From Candidatus Parvarchaeota archaeon (GTDB lineage: Archaea; Nanobdellota; Nanobdellia; CSSed11-243R1): a stretch of DNA of 36,496 bases. Position 1 is the stretch's first letter. Each line of letters opens with the position of its first letter. Under the pieces are notes generated by a model. The model was given only the letters and a program-made list of their open reading frames with translations. It did not search any database and was not told the origin of the DNA. Of this stretch, positions 15,713 through 24,776 are shown piece by piece. The position numbers and the translations under genes were made by a program. The stretch covers positions 1 to 36,496 of the forward strand of contig WALP01000011.1 of NCBI GenBank assembly GCA_015522785.1, read 5' to 3'.

Positions 15713-16110
15713 GGGAAAATATTGCTGTTTTAATTCCTTTGTCAATAATTTTAACAGTGACACTGCTCTTTGTTTTCTCGTTATTCATACAGTTCTCAGA
15801 ACGGATGGATATAGTGAAGATGTCCCAAACCTCCCTTAATGTTGGAGAGTATGTGATAAATGATGAATTTCATTATAAAAACGGAATTGCGCTTCCGGAA
15901 AACCACTGGGGATGCGGAAAAATTTCGGAGCTGAACATAACTTCCAACTACAAAGTCAAGATAAATATAACTAATTTGGAAACTGGGAGGTGGTGGTGCT
16001 GGGGAAATGTTGACGGCGCCGATAAAGTCGTAGTAAATTCCTTACCCACATTAATAATCAAAGGAGAAAATGTTTCTCTTGCAAAGGTGAGTATAATTGT
16101 TGGAAAGTAA
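15703..16110 (+). CDS. Pilin-like or pilus accessory membrane protein
   Basis: Starts at ATG 15703, overlapping the previous stop by ten bases. It has one hydrophobic N-terminal helix (IAVLIPLSIILTVTLLFVFSLFI) but lacks the basic KKG leader; MPVGENI might be a minimal cleavage site after Gly4. The exported part contains WGCGKISELNITSNYKVKIN and a tryptophan-rich WWCWGNVDG segment. At 135 aa it matches the size of the other small subunits in this operon. The divergent leader leaves it uncertain whether it is processed by the prepilin peptidase. Confidence 0.68.
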   Translation: MPVGENIAVLIPLSIILTVTLLFVFSLFIQFSERMDIVKMSQTSLNVGEYVINDEFHYKNGIALPENHWGCGKISELNITSNYKVKINITNLETGRWWCWGNVDGADKVVVNSLPTLIIKGENVSLAKVSIIVGK

Positions 16111-16606
16111 AAAATCACAGGGAGTGCTAATTGACTTGATTTTGTTAGTCCTTATTGTAAGCATATTTGCGGTTTTCCTAAGCCAGCACCTAAACCAGCA
16201 ATCAATAAATACGGCGTCGCTCCGCTCTCAAAGTGCATTCACGCAAAAACTTTTGATTTCGACATTGGAGTACAAGCTAGAGGATAATACAACAATCGCA
16301 TCTTCAATTGAAATGAGTTACTGTGGTAAGGATATAAGCACGGAAGAAAACATCAAATCCACAATAACCGCTTTGAACAAACCAAATTATCATTACATTT
16401 TTATTGCTTATCCAAACGGCAAAACTGCGCACGCGACTGCCGTGTGCGATGATTATGTGTCACAGGAGTATGGTTGCTGTGTAAAGACGGACAAAGTTAA
16501 CATAGCCACAGTTAACTTGTCCCTGCCAAGCGGATGCAATTACAATTATATTTTAGTCACTCTGGGCGTCTGGCCGGACTCGATGGAGGTGGACAAGTGT
16601 GACTAA
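16097..16606 (+). CDS. Pilin-like minor subunit (TTG start)
   Basis: The frame opens with TTG 16097 (or TTG 16100), placed six bases after GGTGAG at 16086-16091, and overlaps the gene before it by 14 bases. The leader ESKKSQG precedes the hydrophobic helix VLIDLILLVLIVSIFAVFL. The exported domain (about 130 aa) has six cysteines, including an adjacent CC pair (YGCCVKTD), implying disulfide stabilisation. The organisation is the same as the other pilin-like genes. Confidence 0.7.
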   Translation: MLESKKSQGVLIDLILLVLIVSIFAVFLSQHLNQQSINTASLRSQSAFTQKLLISTLEYKLEDNTTIASSIEMSYCGKDISTEENIKSTITALNKPNYHYIFIAYPNGKTAHATAVCDDYVSQEYGCCVKTDKVNIATVNLSLPSGCNYNYILVTLGVWPDSMEVDKCD

Positions 16607-17033
16607 GAAAGGATTTATGGTAAGTCCAGTAGTGTTCATCGCATTGTTTTTCATAGCAATAGCATTTTCATATTACGCGTCAAGCATCGATAACAAAATG
16701 GCTTACAGTATCAAAGAGGTGTCTTCAATAGAAAAAGGAAATTTTGACATACAAAAAAAGCAGCTTGTTATGGAAACCTTTGCCGAGGCGGCGACATACA
16801 AGTGCTCGCAGGATTTTCCCTATCCCTGCAACAAAACGGATTTGGAAAACTGCGTTGAGGGTGATTTAAATTCTACATTCGGAGATTTCAACTGGGAGTT
16901 TAAACTATCCGGCGACGAAGTGATTAAAATTGAGCTTTATCTTCCGCAGATTAAGGCAACAAATATAAACATGACATCAGATATAATATACATTGAGAAA
17001 AGTGTAGATAAAAACTTCGTTAATTGGTGTTGA
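16599..17033 (+). CDS. Pilin-like minor subunit (GTG start)
   Basis: GTG 16599 lies behind GGAGGTGG (16585-16592) and overlaps the previous stop by eight bases. The N-terminus MTKKGFMVSPVVFIALFFIA has the KKG leader and a hydrophobic helix. The exported domain of about 115 residues contains four cysteines (CSQDFPYPC, C, and C-terminal WC). It is the last pilin-like gene; a 50-aa coiled-coil protein follows after two bases. Confidence 0.72.
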   Translation: MTKKGFMVSPVVFIALFFIAIAFSYYASSIDNKMAYSIKEVSSIEKGNFDIQKKQLVMETFAEAATYKCSQDFPYPCNKTDLENCVEGDLNSTFGDFNWEFKLSGDEVIKIELYLPQIKATNINMTSDIIYIEKSVDKNFVNWC

Positions 17034-17035
17034 AA

Positions 17036-17188
17036 ATGTTCGGGAAAGACAATGAAAAAATAAAAATGCTTGAAAAAATGGTTGGCGCGCTAAGCAGGAG
17101 CATCGACGACATAACGGCGGAAGTCAATGTCCTGAGAAACGAAGTCGAAGAGCTGAAAAAACAGCTCAGGAAGAAAAAGAAAAAATAA
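17036..17188 (+). CDS. Small 50-aa coiled-coil protein at the end of the pilus operon
   Basis: A short frame from ATG 17036 to TAA 17188 encodes a soluble protein: MFGKDNEKIKMLEKMVGALS, then a heptad-like helix (residues 20-44, SIDDITAEVNVLRNEVEELK) and a run of Lys. It begins two bases after the last pilin-like stop and ends exactly where the convergent nth stop begins. Codon use matches the neighbours and the heptads keep Leu, Ile and Val in a/d positions, which supports a real gene despite its size. It may be a cytoplasmic pilus accessory; the function is unknown. Confidence 0.65.
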   Translation: MFGKDNEKIKMLEKMVGALSRSIDDITAEVNVLRNEVEELKKQLRKKKKK

Positions 17189-17830
17189 TTAATTCTCTTT
17201 TTTGTAATAATCACACCATCTTCTTATCGGGCAAATTTCGCACTGCGGGTTTCTTGCCTTGCAGATGTTGCGCCCGTGAAGTACAAAAAGCTTGTTGAAG
17301 TTCAGCCAGTATTTTTTTGGAACAACCTTCAAAAGCGCCTGCTCCGTCTTTAACGGCGTCCTCTCGCTGACAATCCCTATTCTGTTGACCACGCGGAAAA
17401 CGTGAGTGTCCACCGCAATTCCTTCCGCCTTCTTGAAGCCGTGCGACAAGACGACATTCGCGGTTTTTCTGCCGACTCCCGGAAGTTTCACAAGTTCCTC
17501 TATAGAGTCGGGGACTTTCCCGTTGTATTTGTCCACAAGAATTTTTGAAAGCTTTTTTATGTTCCTCGCCTTTACTTTGTAGAAAACGCCCCTCTTCACG
17601 AGTTTTTCAAGTTCCCTTATTGGCGCCCTGGCGATTTCCGCGGGCGTCTTGTATTTTGAGAAAAGCAGCTTCGCGGCGGCAACGGCATTGTCGTCGGTGT
17701 TTCTTGCGGAAAGAATTGTCCTAATCAAAAGCTTGAACTTCGAAGGGTTTCCCCTGACAACTGGAGGCAGCTTGTATCCCATGTATTGTTTTTCCAAAGA
17801 TGAAATTATTTTGTCAATTGGCTTTCCCAC
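17189..17830 (-). CDS. nth: Endonuclease III (DNA glycosylase/AP lyase)
   Basis: Nth removes oxidised pyrimidines and cuts at the abasic site in base excision repair. The HhH motif LPGVGRKTANVV is at 116-127 with catalytic K122, and the catalytic Asp is D141 in VDTHVFRV. The C-terminal [4Fe-4S] ligands are C190, C197, C200 and C206, with the classical CX6CX2CX5C spacing. Length (213 aa) is standard. It faces a divergent endonuclease IV gene across only 37 bases, so initiating glycosylase and AP endonuclease are co-located. Confidence 0.96.
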   Translation of the reverse strand: MGKPIDKIISSLEKQYMGYKLPPVVRGNPSKFKLLIRTILSARNTDDNAVAAAKLLFSKYKTPAEIARAPIRELEKLVKRGVFYKVKARNIKKLSKILVDKYNGKVPDSIEELVKLPGVGRKTANVVLSHGFKKAEGIAVDTHVFRVVNRIGIVSERTPLKTEQALLKVVPKKYWLNFNKLFVLHGRNICKARNPQCEICPIRRWCDYYKKEN

Positions 17831-17867
17831 AGATAACTATTAAACAGAGTATTATTTAAAACTACTC
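17831..17867. promoter_or_regulatory. Compact divergent promoter between nth and nfo
   Basis: The 37-base gap holds ATTTAAAAC near 17851-17859 and CTATTAAAC at 17837-17845. The first is about 23-25 bases from the nth start on the minus strand, and the second about 26 bases from the nfo start on the plus strand, so the two promoters interleave. No ribosome-binding site is visible for either gene, so both mRNAs look leaderless. Confidence 0.45.
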
Positions 17868-18698
17868 ATGAAATTCGGAACGGCGGGCATACCCTTCAAC
17901 GCAAAAGACACCCTTGACGGGATAAGAAAAGTCAAAGAGATGGGGCTGGACGCCATGGAGCTCGAGTTCGTTTACGGCGTCAACCTCAAGGAAGAAAAAG
18001 CAATAGAAGCAAAAAAGGTTTCAAGAAAAGAAAAAATCACGCTAACAGCGCACGCGCCTTATTTCATAAACCTGAACTCCAATGAAAAAGCAAAGCTCGA
18101 GGCGAGCAAAAACAGGATTTTCAAGGCGGCAAAGGTTGCACACCTCGCGGGAGCAATCGGTGTCGTGTTCCATCCGGGATTTTACATGAAAGAAGACAAG
18201 GAAAAAGTTTACCTGAAAATAAAAGAAAATCTGAAAGAAATTCTGCAAAAAATGAAAAGGAATGACATTGACATAATGCTCCGCCCCGAAGTCATGGGAA
18301 AGCAAACCCAGTTTGGGACAGTTGAGGAACTGCTGAAGCTGAGCTCCGAGCTTGACAACGTTATGCCCTGCATAGACTTCGCGCACTGGCACGCAAGGAC
18401 AAAAAAATACAATTCCTATGACGAGTTCTCTGAAGTGCTCTCGCTGGTTGAAAAGCATCTCGGCAAGAACGGACTGAAAAAAATGCACATGCACGTTTCC
18501 GGAATAAACTACGGCGACAAGGGAGAAAAAAATCACCTGAACCTGAAAGAATCAGACTTCAACTACAAGGAACTTCTTAAAGCGCTTGCGGATTTCAAGG
18601 CTGACGGAATTATAATAAATGAAAGCCCTAACAACGGCATGGTTGGCGGAGACGCACAGCTGCTAAAAAAAGAATGGAAAAAATTAGCGCTTATGTAA
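17868..18698 (+). CDS. nfo: Endonuclease IV-like AP endonuclease (TIM barrel)
   Basis: A TIM-barrel metal-dependent AP endonuclease of the Nfo / xylose-isomerase-like superfamily, which cuts 5' of abasic sites. Metal-ligand motifs appear in family order: AHAPYFINL (H62), FHPGFY (H102), RPEVMGK (E141), CIDFAHWHA (D170, H173), MHMHVSG (H207, H209), KNHLNL (H223) and INESP. Length (276 aa) matches family members. It is divergent to nth, forming a repair pair. Its end overlaps the convergent trxB end by 15 bases. Confidence 0.9.
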   Translation: MKFGTAGIPFNAKDTLDGIRKVKEMGLDAMELEFVYGVNLKEEKAIEAKKVSRKEKITLTAHAPYFINLNSNEKAKLEASKNRIFKAAKVAHLAGAIGVVFHPGFYMKEDKEKVYLKIKENLKEILQKMKRNDIDIMLRPEVMGKQTQFGTVEELLKLSSELDNVMPCIDFAHWHARTKKYNSYDEFSEVLSLVEKHLGKNGLKKMHMHVSGINYGDKGEKNHLNLKESDFNYKELLKALADFKADGIIINESPNNGMVGGDAQLLKKEWKKLALM

Positions 18699-19610
18699 AT
18701 ACTCAAAGGCACACATCACTGCCACCGCACCTTCCGCCGCTCCTGTAATTGCCTGCTTGGGGAACGGGTCGTCGACAATGTCGCCCGCTGCATAAATTCC
18801 CTCCACGCTGGTTTCGGCGCGCCTGTTTATCTTTATGTGCCCCTTCGCGTCAAGTTCAATTCCAATCGGCTTGAGAAGGGTGTCGTTTGGAACGCTCCCT
18901 ATCTCGACAAAAACACCCTGAAGTGGAAGCTCATTTGAACCGTTGTATTCCCTGTCCAGAATTACAGATATAACAACATTTCCGTTTCCCTTTATTTCCT
19001 TGACATTTGCGTTGTTGATAATTTCAATTTTTCCTTCTTCTATTTTCTTAGCCACCGCTTCCATGTTAAGCGGCTCTGGGTGGATTTGCTCCCCCCTGTA
19101 AATTATGTAAACCTTTGAAGCGTACTGCGTCAAGAGAAGCGCTTCCTTTGCGGCGGCATCGCTTCCGCCGATAACTGAAACCGTCCTGCCCGTGAACAAC
19201 GCCCCGTCGCAAGTTGCACAGTAACTAACGCCGTGATTTAAATACTCCTTCTCTCCAGGTATATTGAGTTTGCGCCTCTCCATACCAATCGCTATTAAAA
19301 CTGTTTTTGCCTCGTATTCCTTTCCGCCTTTTGTAATTACATTAAAAGTTCCATCTTCCTTCTTATCTATCTTGACTACTTCGTCGTCCACGATTTCCGT
19401 GCCTAGGGAAACCGCGTGCTTTTCAAGCTTTTCCATTAAATCCATTCCAGAAATCTTTATTTCTCCCGGCCAGTTCTCAACCAAATGAGTCAATGCCAAG
19501 AGCCCGTGCCTTTCCCTTGTTATGACTAAATTTGACATCTTGTACCTATTAGCGTATATCGCCGCAGAAAGTCCGGCGGGTCCTCCACCAATTATAACTA
19601 TATCATACAT
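18684..19610 (-). CDS. trxB: Thioredoxin reductase-like flavoprotein
   Basis: A 308-aa low-molecular-weight disulfide reductase. FAD binding is at GGGPAGLSA (8-16), the redox-active pair at CATCDG (C131, C134), and the nucleotide-binding loop at GGSDAA (148-153). The usual NADPH-specificity motif HRRxxxR is replaced by YRGEQIHPEP at 171-180, so the electron donor may not be NADPH; archaeal relatives using other donors are known. A ribosome-binding site GGGGTGATG lies before the ATG. It shares an AT-rich intergenic region (19640-19670) with the divergent glutamate dehydrogenase. Confidence 0.92.
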   Translation of the reverse strand: MYDIVIIGGGPAGLSAAIYANRYKMSNLVITRERHGLLALTHLVENWPGEIKISGMDLMEKLEKHAVSLGTEIVDDEVVKIDKKEDGTFNVITKGGKEYEAKTVLIAIGMERRKLNIPGEKEYLNHGVSYCATCDGALFTGRTVSVIGGSDAAAKEALLLTQYASKVYIIYRGEQIHPEPLNMEAVAKKIEEGKIEIINNANVKEIKGNGNVVISVILDREYNGSNELPLQGVFVEIGSVPNDTLLKPIGIELDAKGHIKINRRAETSVEGIYAAGDIVDDPFPKQAITGAAEGAVAVMCAFEYLHKR

Positions 19611-19699
19611 ATATCATCACCCCGTTATCTGAAAAGAGCAATATTTTTAAATATATATTATTTACTCTTACTATCCTATTAAAAAGGGGGCGATTTTAA

Positions 19700-20938
19700 A
19701 TGGAAAATCCATTCTTAAATGCACAAAAGCAAATTGAAAAAACAGCTGAAAAATTGAAGCTCGACAAAGACATAGTCGAAACTCTCAAGGAGCCCATGAA
19801 AATTTTGCAGGTAAGAATTCCTGTGAAAATGGACGACGGCTCTATAAAAATATTCACAGGATTTAGAGTTCAATATAACAATGCTCGCGGCCCAACAAAG
19901 GGAGGAATAAGATACCATCCAAAAGAAAGCATAGACACCGTAAAGGCGCTTGCCGCGTGGATGACTTGGAAATGTTCCATCGCCGACATACCTTTCGGCG
20001 GAGCAAAGGGAGGGGTAATCTGCAACCCAAAGGAGATGAGCCAAGGAGAACTTGAAAGATTAAGCCGTGGATACATAAGAAAAATAGCAGATATAATCGG
20101 ACCCGACAGGGATATCCCTGCTCCAGATGTTTACACAAATCCGCAGATAATGGCGTGGATGCTCAACGAGTACGAAACAATTGTCAGAAAAAATGTTCCG
20201 GCAGTCATAACCGGGAAACCTCTTGAACTCGGCGGAAGCAAGGGAAGAACAAAGGCGACAGGGTTCGGCGTCGCCATAAACATAAGGGAAGCCGCAAAGA
20301 AAATCGGGCTTGACTTGAACGGCGCGAAAGTTGCCATACAGGGATTCGGAAACGTCGGAATGTACGCTGCAAAATCTCTTGAGGAAATGGGCGCAAAGAT
20401 AATCGCTCTCTCGGATTCAAAAGGAGGGATTTATAATCAGAATGGTATTTCTGTTGAGGACGCGCTCAAGCACAAGAAAGAAACAGGTGCTTTAAATGGA
20501 CTCGAAGGAACAAAAGAAATTACAAACGAAGAGTTGCTCGAACTTGAATGCGATGTATTGGTTCCGGCGGCATTGGAAAACCAAATCACAAAGGAAAACG
20601 CCGGTGAGATAAAAGCAAAGATAATCGCGGAAGCCGCAAACGGACCCACAACTCCTGACGCGGACGAGATTTTGTACAAAAATGACAAATTTTTGATTCC
20701 GGATATTTTATGCAACGCGGGCGGAGTCATTGTAAGTTACTTCGAGTGGATACAGAATAGAACCGGCGACTACTGGACTGAAGAGGACGTCGACAAGAAG
20801 CTGGATGAAAAGCTGACTCTTGCCTTTTCGCAAATGGCGGAAATAGCCGAAAAAGAAAAAGTAGACAACAGGACAGCGGCATATATGATTGCAATGAAAA
20901 GAGTCGTAGACGCAATGAAACTAAAGGGTGAAATTTAG
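19700..20938 (+). CDS. gdhA: Glutamate dehydrogenase
   Basis: Interconverts glutamate and 2-oxoglutarate plus ammonia. Catalytic region GGAKGGV at 100-106 with K103, the substrate lysine near K91, and GGIRYHP at 68-74. The Rossmann domain has GFGNVG at 215-220. Length (412 aa) is that of hexameric archaeal enzymes. The start ATG 19700 has GGGGGCGAT at 19686-19694. The stop overlaps the convergent small protein's stop by four bases. Coenzyme preference (NAD or NADP) cannot be settled by eye. Confidence 0.96.
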   Translation: MENPFLNAQKQIEKTAEKLKLDKDIVETLKEPMKILQVRIPVKMDDGSIKIFTGFRVQYNNARGPTKGGIRYHPKESIDTVKALAAWMTWKCSIADIPFGGAKGGVICNPKEMSQGELERLSRGYIRKIADIIGPDRDIPAPDVYTNPQIMAWMLNEYETIVRKNVPAVITGKPLELGGSKGRTKATGFGVAINIREAAKKIGLDLNGAKVAIQGFGNVGMYAAKSLEEMGAKIIALSDSKGGIYNQNGISVEDALKHKKETGALNGLEGTKEITNEELLELECDVLVPAALENQITKENAGEIKAKIIAEAANGPTTPDADEILYKNDKFLIPDILCNAGGVIVSYFEWIQNRTGDYWTEEDVDKKLDEKLTLAFSQMAEIAEKEKVDNRTAAYMIAMKRVVDAMKLKGEI

Positions 20939-21204
20939 CTGATTTCACATCTGTATTTTAAATCTTCGGGCGGGACGCCGTCGTTGTATTTTTTTATTTC
21001 TCCCTGAAAAACTTTGAACATGTCCTTGACAAACTTTAACTTCACCTGATTTTGTCTTGTTTCCAAAATTTTGACTTCATAAATTTCCAGCTCGCTTTCA
21101 AGCTTCGCCTTTAGCTCTTCTGCCTTCAGGGAAGTCTCGACTAAAAATATATTATTATTTTTCTCCAAAATTTTACAGTATTTTTTTAGAATTTCTTCTA
21201 TCAT
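20935..21204 (-). CDS. Small unknown protein coupled to phosphoglycerate mutase
   Basis: An 89-aa protein starting [13 protein letters not shown] at ATG 21204, whose ATG overlaps the apgM stop as ATGA; a longer frame would read back into apgM and is unlikely. It alternates helix, strand, helix and strand ([20 protein letters not shown], then [18 protein letters not shown]). The pattern suggests a small alpha/beta domain, and I do not recognise the family. It is probably translated by coupling from apgM, and it meets gdhA tail-to-tail with a four-base overlap. Confidence 0.7.
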   Translation of the reverse strand: MIEEILKKYCKILEKNNNIFLVETSLKAEELKAKLESELEIYEVKILETRQNQVKLKFVKDMFKVFQGEIKKYNDGVPPEDLKYRCEIS

Positions 21205-22499
21205 TTTTTCACTAATTTCACAATATAGTTCATCAGATTCTTTCCGACAATTTTTCCCAAAGTGCCACTTGCACATGCCTTCTCCGTGAAATGTGGGATG
21301 TTATCCGGCGGGAGTCCACTCCCAAAAATGGTTATTGGAACTGGGTCGTCCGTGTGTATACCTTTTTCGGTTGAGGTTGTGTGGTCACATGTGACAACAA
21401 TTATCGTGTTCGTCAAGTCAATATTCTTCAAAAGCGGGCGAAAGAAATACTCATCAATCGTCTCAATGGATTTAACTTTGCCCTCAATGTCTCTCATGTG
21501 CGAATATGCGTCCGGTCCCTTCAAGTGAACATAAAAGGCATCATAAAAATTAATGTTTTTAAGCAAAGTCAACACTCGTATAGTCATATCTCTCCTCGCA
21601 TCATCTGTCAACGGAGGTATAGGGATAATGTCCATGCCGACGACTTGCGAGATTCCTCTTTCGACTGGCATATCCACAAACGACGCCCAGCGAAGTCCAT
21701 ATTCATCATTTATCCTGCTTACTTTTGGAAGCTTCGTGCCCGCATCCCGGACTAGAATAATATTTGCCGGAGGTTTCCCCTCTTCAATTCTTTTTTTGTT
21801 GATTGGATGAGTTTCAAGAACAATTCTGCTTTTTTCTATGAACTCATTAACCAAACGAGCTGAGAACATTGCATCTTTACTATTCTCTATAGGCACACAC
21901 TTTTGCAGTTTAAGAATTGGCTCATGGAGCGCCTCGCTTAAAGGAATTGATTTTATCGTTCCGTCTCTGCTCCAAGTAATGTCAAAGAAATGAAGTTTGT
22001 AAGTCGGATGTGTGTTGCTTATTTTTGGGGAAAGTTTTTCTTTTGATTTGATAACAAGAGCCCCTCTGTATCCTGCAGTTGCTTTGAATTCATACTCCGC
22101 GCCAGTGAGAGAAACATACTGGTTAATTGCCGTTTCGAGTTCCTTTGCTTCTTTTGTCGAAATGCCTCCTGCTCTCACATTTAAGATGTTATCATCTTTC
22201 ACCGTGGCGAAATTGCATCTTAGCGCGAGGTCTCCGTCTTTAAACGGAACTCCCCCTCCGATAGATTCCAATGGGCCTCTTCCAGTGTAAACTTTGAATA
22301 CATCATATCCTAACAAAGAAAGAACAGCCTCATCGCTTTCCGGCGGAATAGGTAAAACTTTCACAACACCATTCAACCCATTTCTAGCCAAAAAGTCAAT
22401 GTTTGGAATATTTGCTTTTTCAAATGCAGTCTTGAAATTTATATCTTTATTTGGCGTGTCTGCTCCACCATCAATGACAACAAACAGCAATTTTTTCAT
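21201..22499 (-). CDS. apgM: 2,3-bisphosphoglycerate-independent phosphoglycerate mutase, archaeal type
   Basis: ApgM interconverts 3- and 2-phosphoglycerate in glycolysis and gluconeogenesis, belonging to the alkaline phosphatase superfamily. Metal and catalytic motifs are VVIDGGAD (7-14), PPESDEAVLSLLGYD (nucleophile Ser region, about 52-66), and YTGRGPLE. The C-terminal metal site shows VTCDHTTSTEKGIHTDDPVP. Length (432 aa) is close to the archaeal norm. A TATA-like box around 22513-22531 lies before the ATG. The downstream 89-aa gene is coupled to it. Confidence 0.95.
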   Translation of the reverse strand: MKKLLFVVIDGGADTPNKDINFKTAFEKANIPNIDFLARNGLNGVVKVLPIPPESDEAVLSLLGYDVFKVYTGRGPLESIGGGVPFKDGDLALRCNFATVKDDNILNVRAGGISTKEAKELETAINQYVSLTGAEYEFKATAGYRGALVIKSKEKLSPKISNTHPTYKLHFFDITWSRDGTIKSIPLSEALHEPILKLQKCVPIENSKDAMFSARLVNEFIEKSRIVLETHPINKKRIEEGKPPANIILVRDAGTKLPKVSRINDEYGLRWASFVDMPVERGISQVVGMDIIPIPPLTDDARRDMTIRVLTLLKNINFYDAFYVHLKGPDAYSHMRDIEGKVKSIETIDEYFFRPLLKNIDLTNTIIVVTCDHTTSTEKGIHTDDPVPITIFGSGLPPDNIPHFTEKACASGTLGKIVGKNLMNYIVKLVKK

Positions 22500-22542
22500 G
22501 GATTGTGTAAAGATTTAAAACAAATTAAAGCTTTTCATTTTC

Positions 22543-23487
22543 ATGAAAATAACCCTTGTGGTGATTGCATTCACTATTTTAATATTCGGACTTCAATTAA
22601 CAGGCATGGTTGGAAACTCATTTGAATTTATGCCCACCACATTTGAAAGTCATCCTTATTCTATTATAACATCAATATTTTTGCACGCGAATGTCAATCA
22701 TATATTACTCAACATGGTGGGGTTATTGATATTCGGATTGATTGTCGAAAGCGAACTTGATTGGAAAAGGTGGATTTTGCTTTATATAACATCAGGTGTC
22801 ATCGGCAATATAGGGTATATGCTTGTTGGAAACCCCTTCATCCCGGCAATAGGCGCAAGCGGAGCGATTTTTGGATTAATGGGTGCCGCGGCAGTATTAA
22901 AGCCAAAACAAATAATTTTTACCCAGTTTGGCCCTTTCCCTATGTGGATTGCGGCAATTCTCTGGGGGATAACGGAAGTCATTTCATTTTTCGGTGTGGA
23001 CAACATCGCACAATCAGCGCACATATTCGGGCTTGTTGGAGGGATTATTATATTGCTTATGTACAAAAGGAATTTCAATTTAAAGGAATTAACTGCTCTT
23101 TTTGGGATAATACTCATCATACCCATAATAATTGGAATTTATCTCCCACACGAGCTTAAGGCACAAACATTTGACTGCCCAATTATAAACAAGAATGAAG
23201 ATGTAAATTTTAAAGAATATATCTTTAACTGCAACAACTCAAAAATCTTGAGCATAGCCTACCCTGCGAACTCTAAGGTAAAAGTTTCCGAGTATTACAC
23301 GAGGTTCCCTAATTTAGCGGAAGAATTCTACAAAGAAACTGGGGGTATTAATTGCAACGCGAAATTGACAAACTTCAACACAAACGGAAGCGAAACTTAT
23401 GCTAAAGGAAAAATATGCAATTCAAGTTTTTATGCCAGCGCCAAAAATGTGGGATACTCACGCATAGAAATTGTGAGGATTCAATGA
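22543..23487 (+). CDS. Rhomboid intramembrane serine protease with C-terminal exported or soluble domain
   Basis: A six-helix rhomboid protease with the catalytic pair S106 (GASG, 104-107) and H160 (QSAHIFGLVGG). The HANVNHILLNM segment (49-59) is the conserved oxyanion region of helix 2. Six membrane helices fill residues 5-175 and a seventh lies at about 185-201. The last 110 residues are non-membrane, with Cys residues at DCP, NCNN, NCNA and ICNS, an extension not found in minimal rhomboids. Two further genes nearby encode exported proteins, which are possible substrates (inference). A TATA-like ATTTAAAAC at 22513-22521 lies 26 bases before the ATG. Confidence 0.9.
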   Translation: MKITLVVIAFTILIFGLQLTGMVGNSFEFMPTTFESHPYSIITSIFLHANVNHILLNMVGLLIFGLIVESELDWKRWILLYITSGVIGNIGYMLVGNPFIPAIGASGAIFGLMGAAAVLKPKQIIFTQFGPFPMWIAAILWGITEVISFFGVDNIAQSAHIFGLVGGIIILLMYKRNFNLKELTALFGIILIIPIIIGIYLPHELKAQTFDCPIINKNEDVNFKEYIFNCNNSKILSIAYPANSKVKVSEYYTRFPNLAEEFYKETGGINCNAKLTNFNTNGSETYAKGKICNSSFYASAKNVGYSRIEIVRIQ

Positions 23488-24677
23488 GCTAACTTTTCGA
23501 GCTTTTTCATATAAGCATTATGATTATATCTCCATTTACAACTAAGAGGGTCAAACAATTTTGGGTAATCTAATCCAAACCTTTCCTCTGTCCAAAACTT
23601 CTTGGAGTAATTAAAATCATTAATGAATACTTGCGGTTTTGAACGCGCGAATTCAAGGCATGTACCCATGATGTTCACAATATGTTTATTGTTTGTAACT
23701 ATGTAAATCAAAACCTCTTTTTGGGAGTTATCCTTAGGAAGTGAAATGTTCATGTGAACTGCGCTTTTTGATAATTTTCTCGTTAGACTTACTACATCTT
23801 CCAAATGTTTTAATTTCATATACACATACACCATTGAGATATTGTGTGCAGTATAAACCATGTCATAAATCACTCTAATCTGCTGGACAAAATCAGGATT
23901 ATTTTTTAGTTGTCTAAGTATTTGCTGAACGGCAAAAACGCCGCGTCCATCGGTAGGGTTTTTATTAAATTTATCTAAATAATTTGTCCACACCTTGTTT
24001 CCCAGCTTACGCTTTATTTCTCTCCAAACCCCAATCGAAGAAATATGTTTTCTATAATATTCTAACATAACAGGCACCAGAAATGGATTCTTTCTAACAG
24101 CTGGATGTATCTCTTTTGCAGGTATATAATTTATATTCTTTTCAAGCAATCTTATGAAGTATTCATTGTCTTTTTCTGTAATCTCATCAAAAGTTATGAT
24201 ACCGTTTTTAATAATTTTATGAAATGGGGAAAATAAAAATGTCGCTGCCTTGGAGTTCATTAATATATAATCATCAATTATTCCTAACTCTTTAGCTCTT
24301 TTCCAAAATTTACTAAATCTCCCTTCATTTCCAAATGGGATGGTGTAATAACCAACAAATGCATGTTCATATCTAGAGAAACTCATAACCTTATCAATGT
24401 ACATATCATAAGGAATTATATCAAAAATTTTTTCATCCCTAACCCCAAATAATATCACAACTGAATAATCCAATCCAAGTGAGTCATATTTTGGCGACGG
24501 GAAGTATTGAAATCCTTTTGTTTTCAAAAAATTAATCCACCTTCTAATAGTTCTATCAGTAACACGAAATTTAAATTTTGAAAGATGAGATGATGCATCT
24601 ATTGAATTCAAATATGATTGTTCTCTCGTAAGTAAATAAATAAATTTCAATAATTTATCATCAAAATGGTCTATCAT
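23481..24677 (-). CDS. HTH-domain regulator-like protein, unknown family
   Basis: A 398-aa protein with an N-terminal helix-turn-helix (residues 1-58: DASSHLSKFKFRVTDRTIRRWINFLKTKG read in two parts; the recognition helix is around VTDRTIRRWINFL), followed by a large domain of unknown type. YSVVILFGVRDEKIF and HAFVGYYTIPFG resemble the alternating strands seen in Lrp-type ligand domains, but the length is much greater than Lrp. The rest is helical and basic. It has no membrane segment. It is divergent to a secreted protein gene and convergent to the rhomboid with seven bases of overlap. I call it a candidate transcription regulator, no more. Confidence 0.6.
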   Translation of the reverse strand: MIDHFDDKLLKFIYLLTREQSYLNSIDASSHLSKFKFRVTDRTIRRWINFLKTKGFQYFPSPKYDSLGLDYSVVILFGVRDEKIFDIIPYDMYIDKVMSFSRYEHAFVGYYTIPFGNEGRFSKFWKRAKELGIIDDYILMNSKAATFLFSPFHKIIKNGIITFDEITEKDNEYFIRLLEKNINYIPAKEIHPAVRKNPFLVPVMLEYYRKHISSIGVWREIKRKLGNKVWTNYLDKFNKNPTDGRGVFAVQQILRQLKNNPDFVQQIRVIYDMVYTAHNISMVYVYMKLKHLEDVVSLTRKLSKSAVHMNISLPKDNSQKEVLIYIVTNNKHIVNIMGTCLEFARSKPQVFINDFNYSKKFWTEERFGLDYPKLFDPLSCKWRYNHNAYMKKLEKLAH

Positions 24678-24776
24678 CCCATAATTAAAAAGAAGAGATG
24701 TAATATAAATTTTTGGACAAAGATTGACGTTTTATTTCCACATATTTTAAATAAAGAGTGTTGTGTTAATTTTAGC

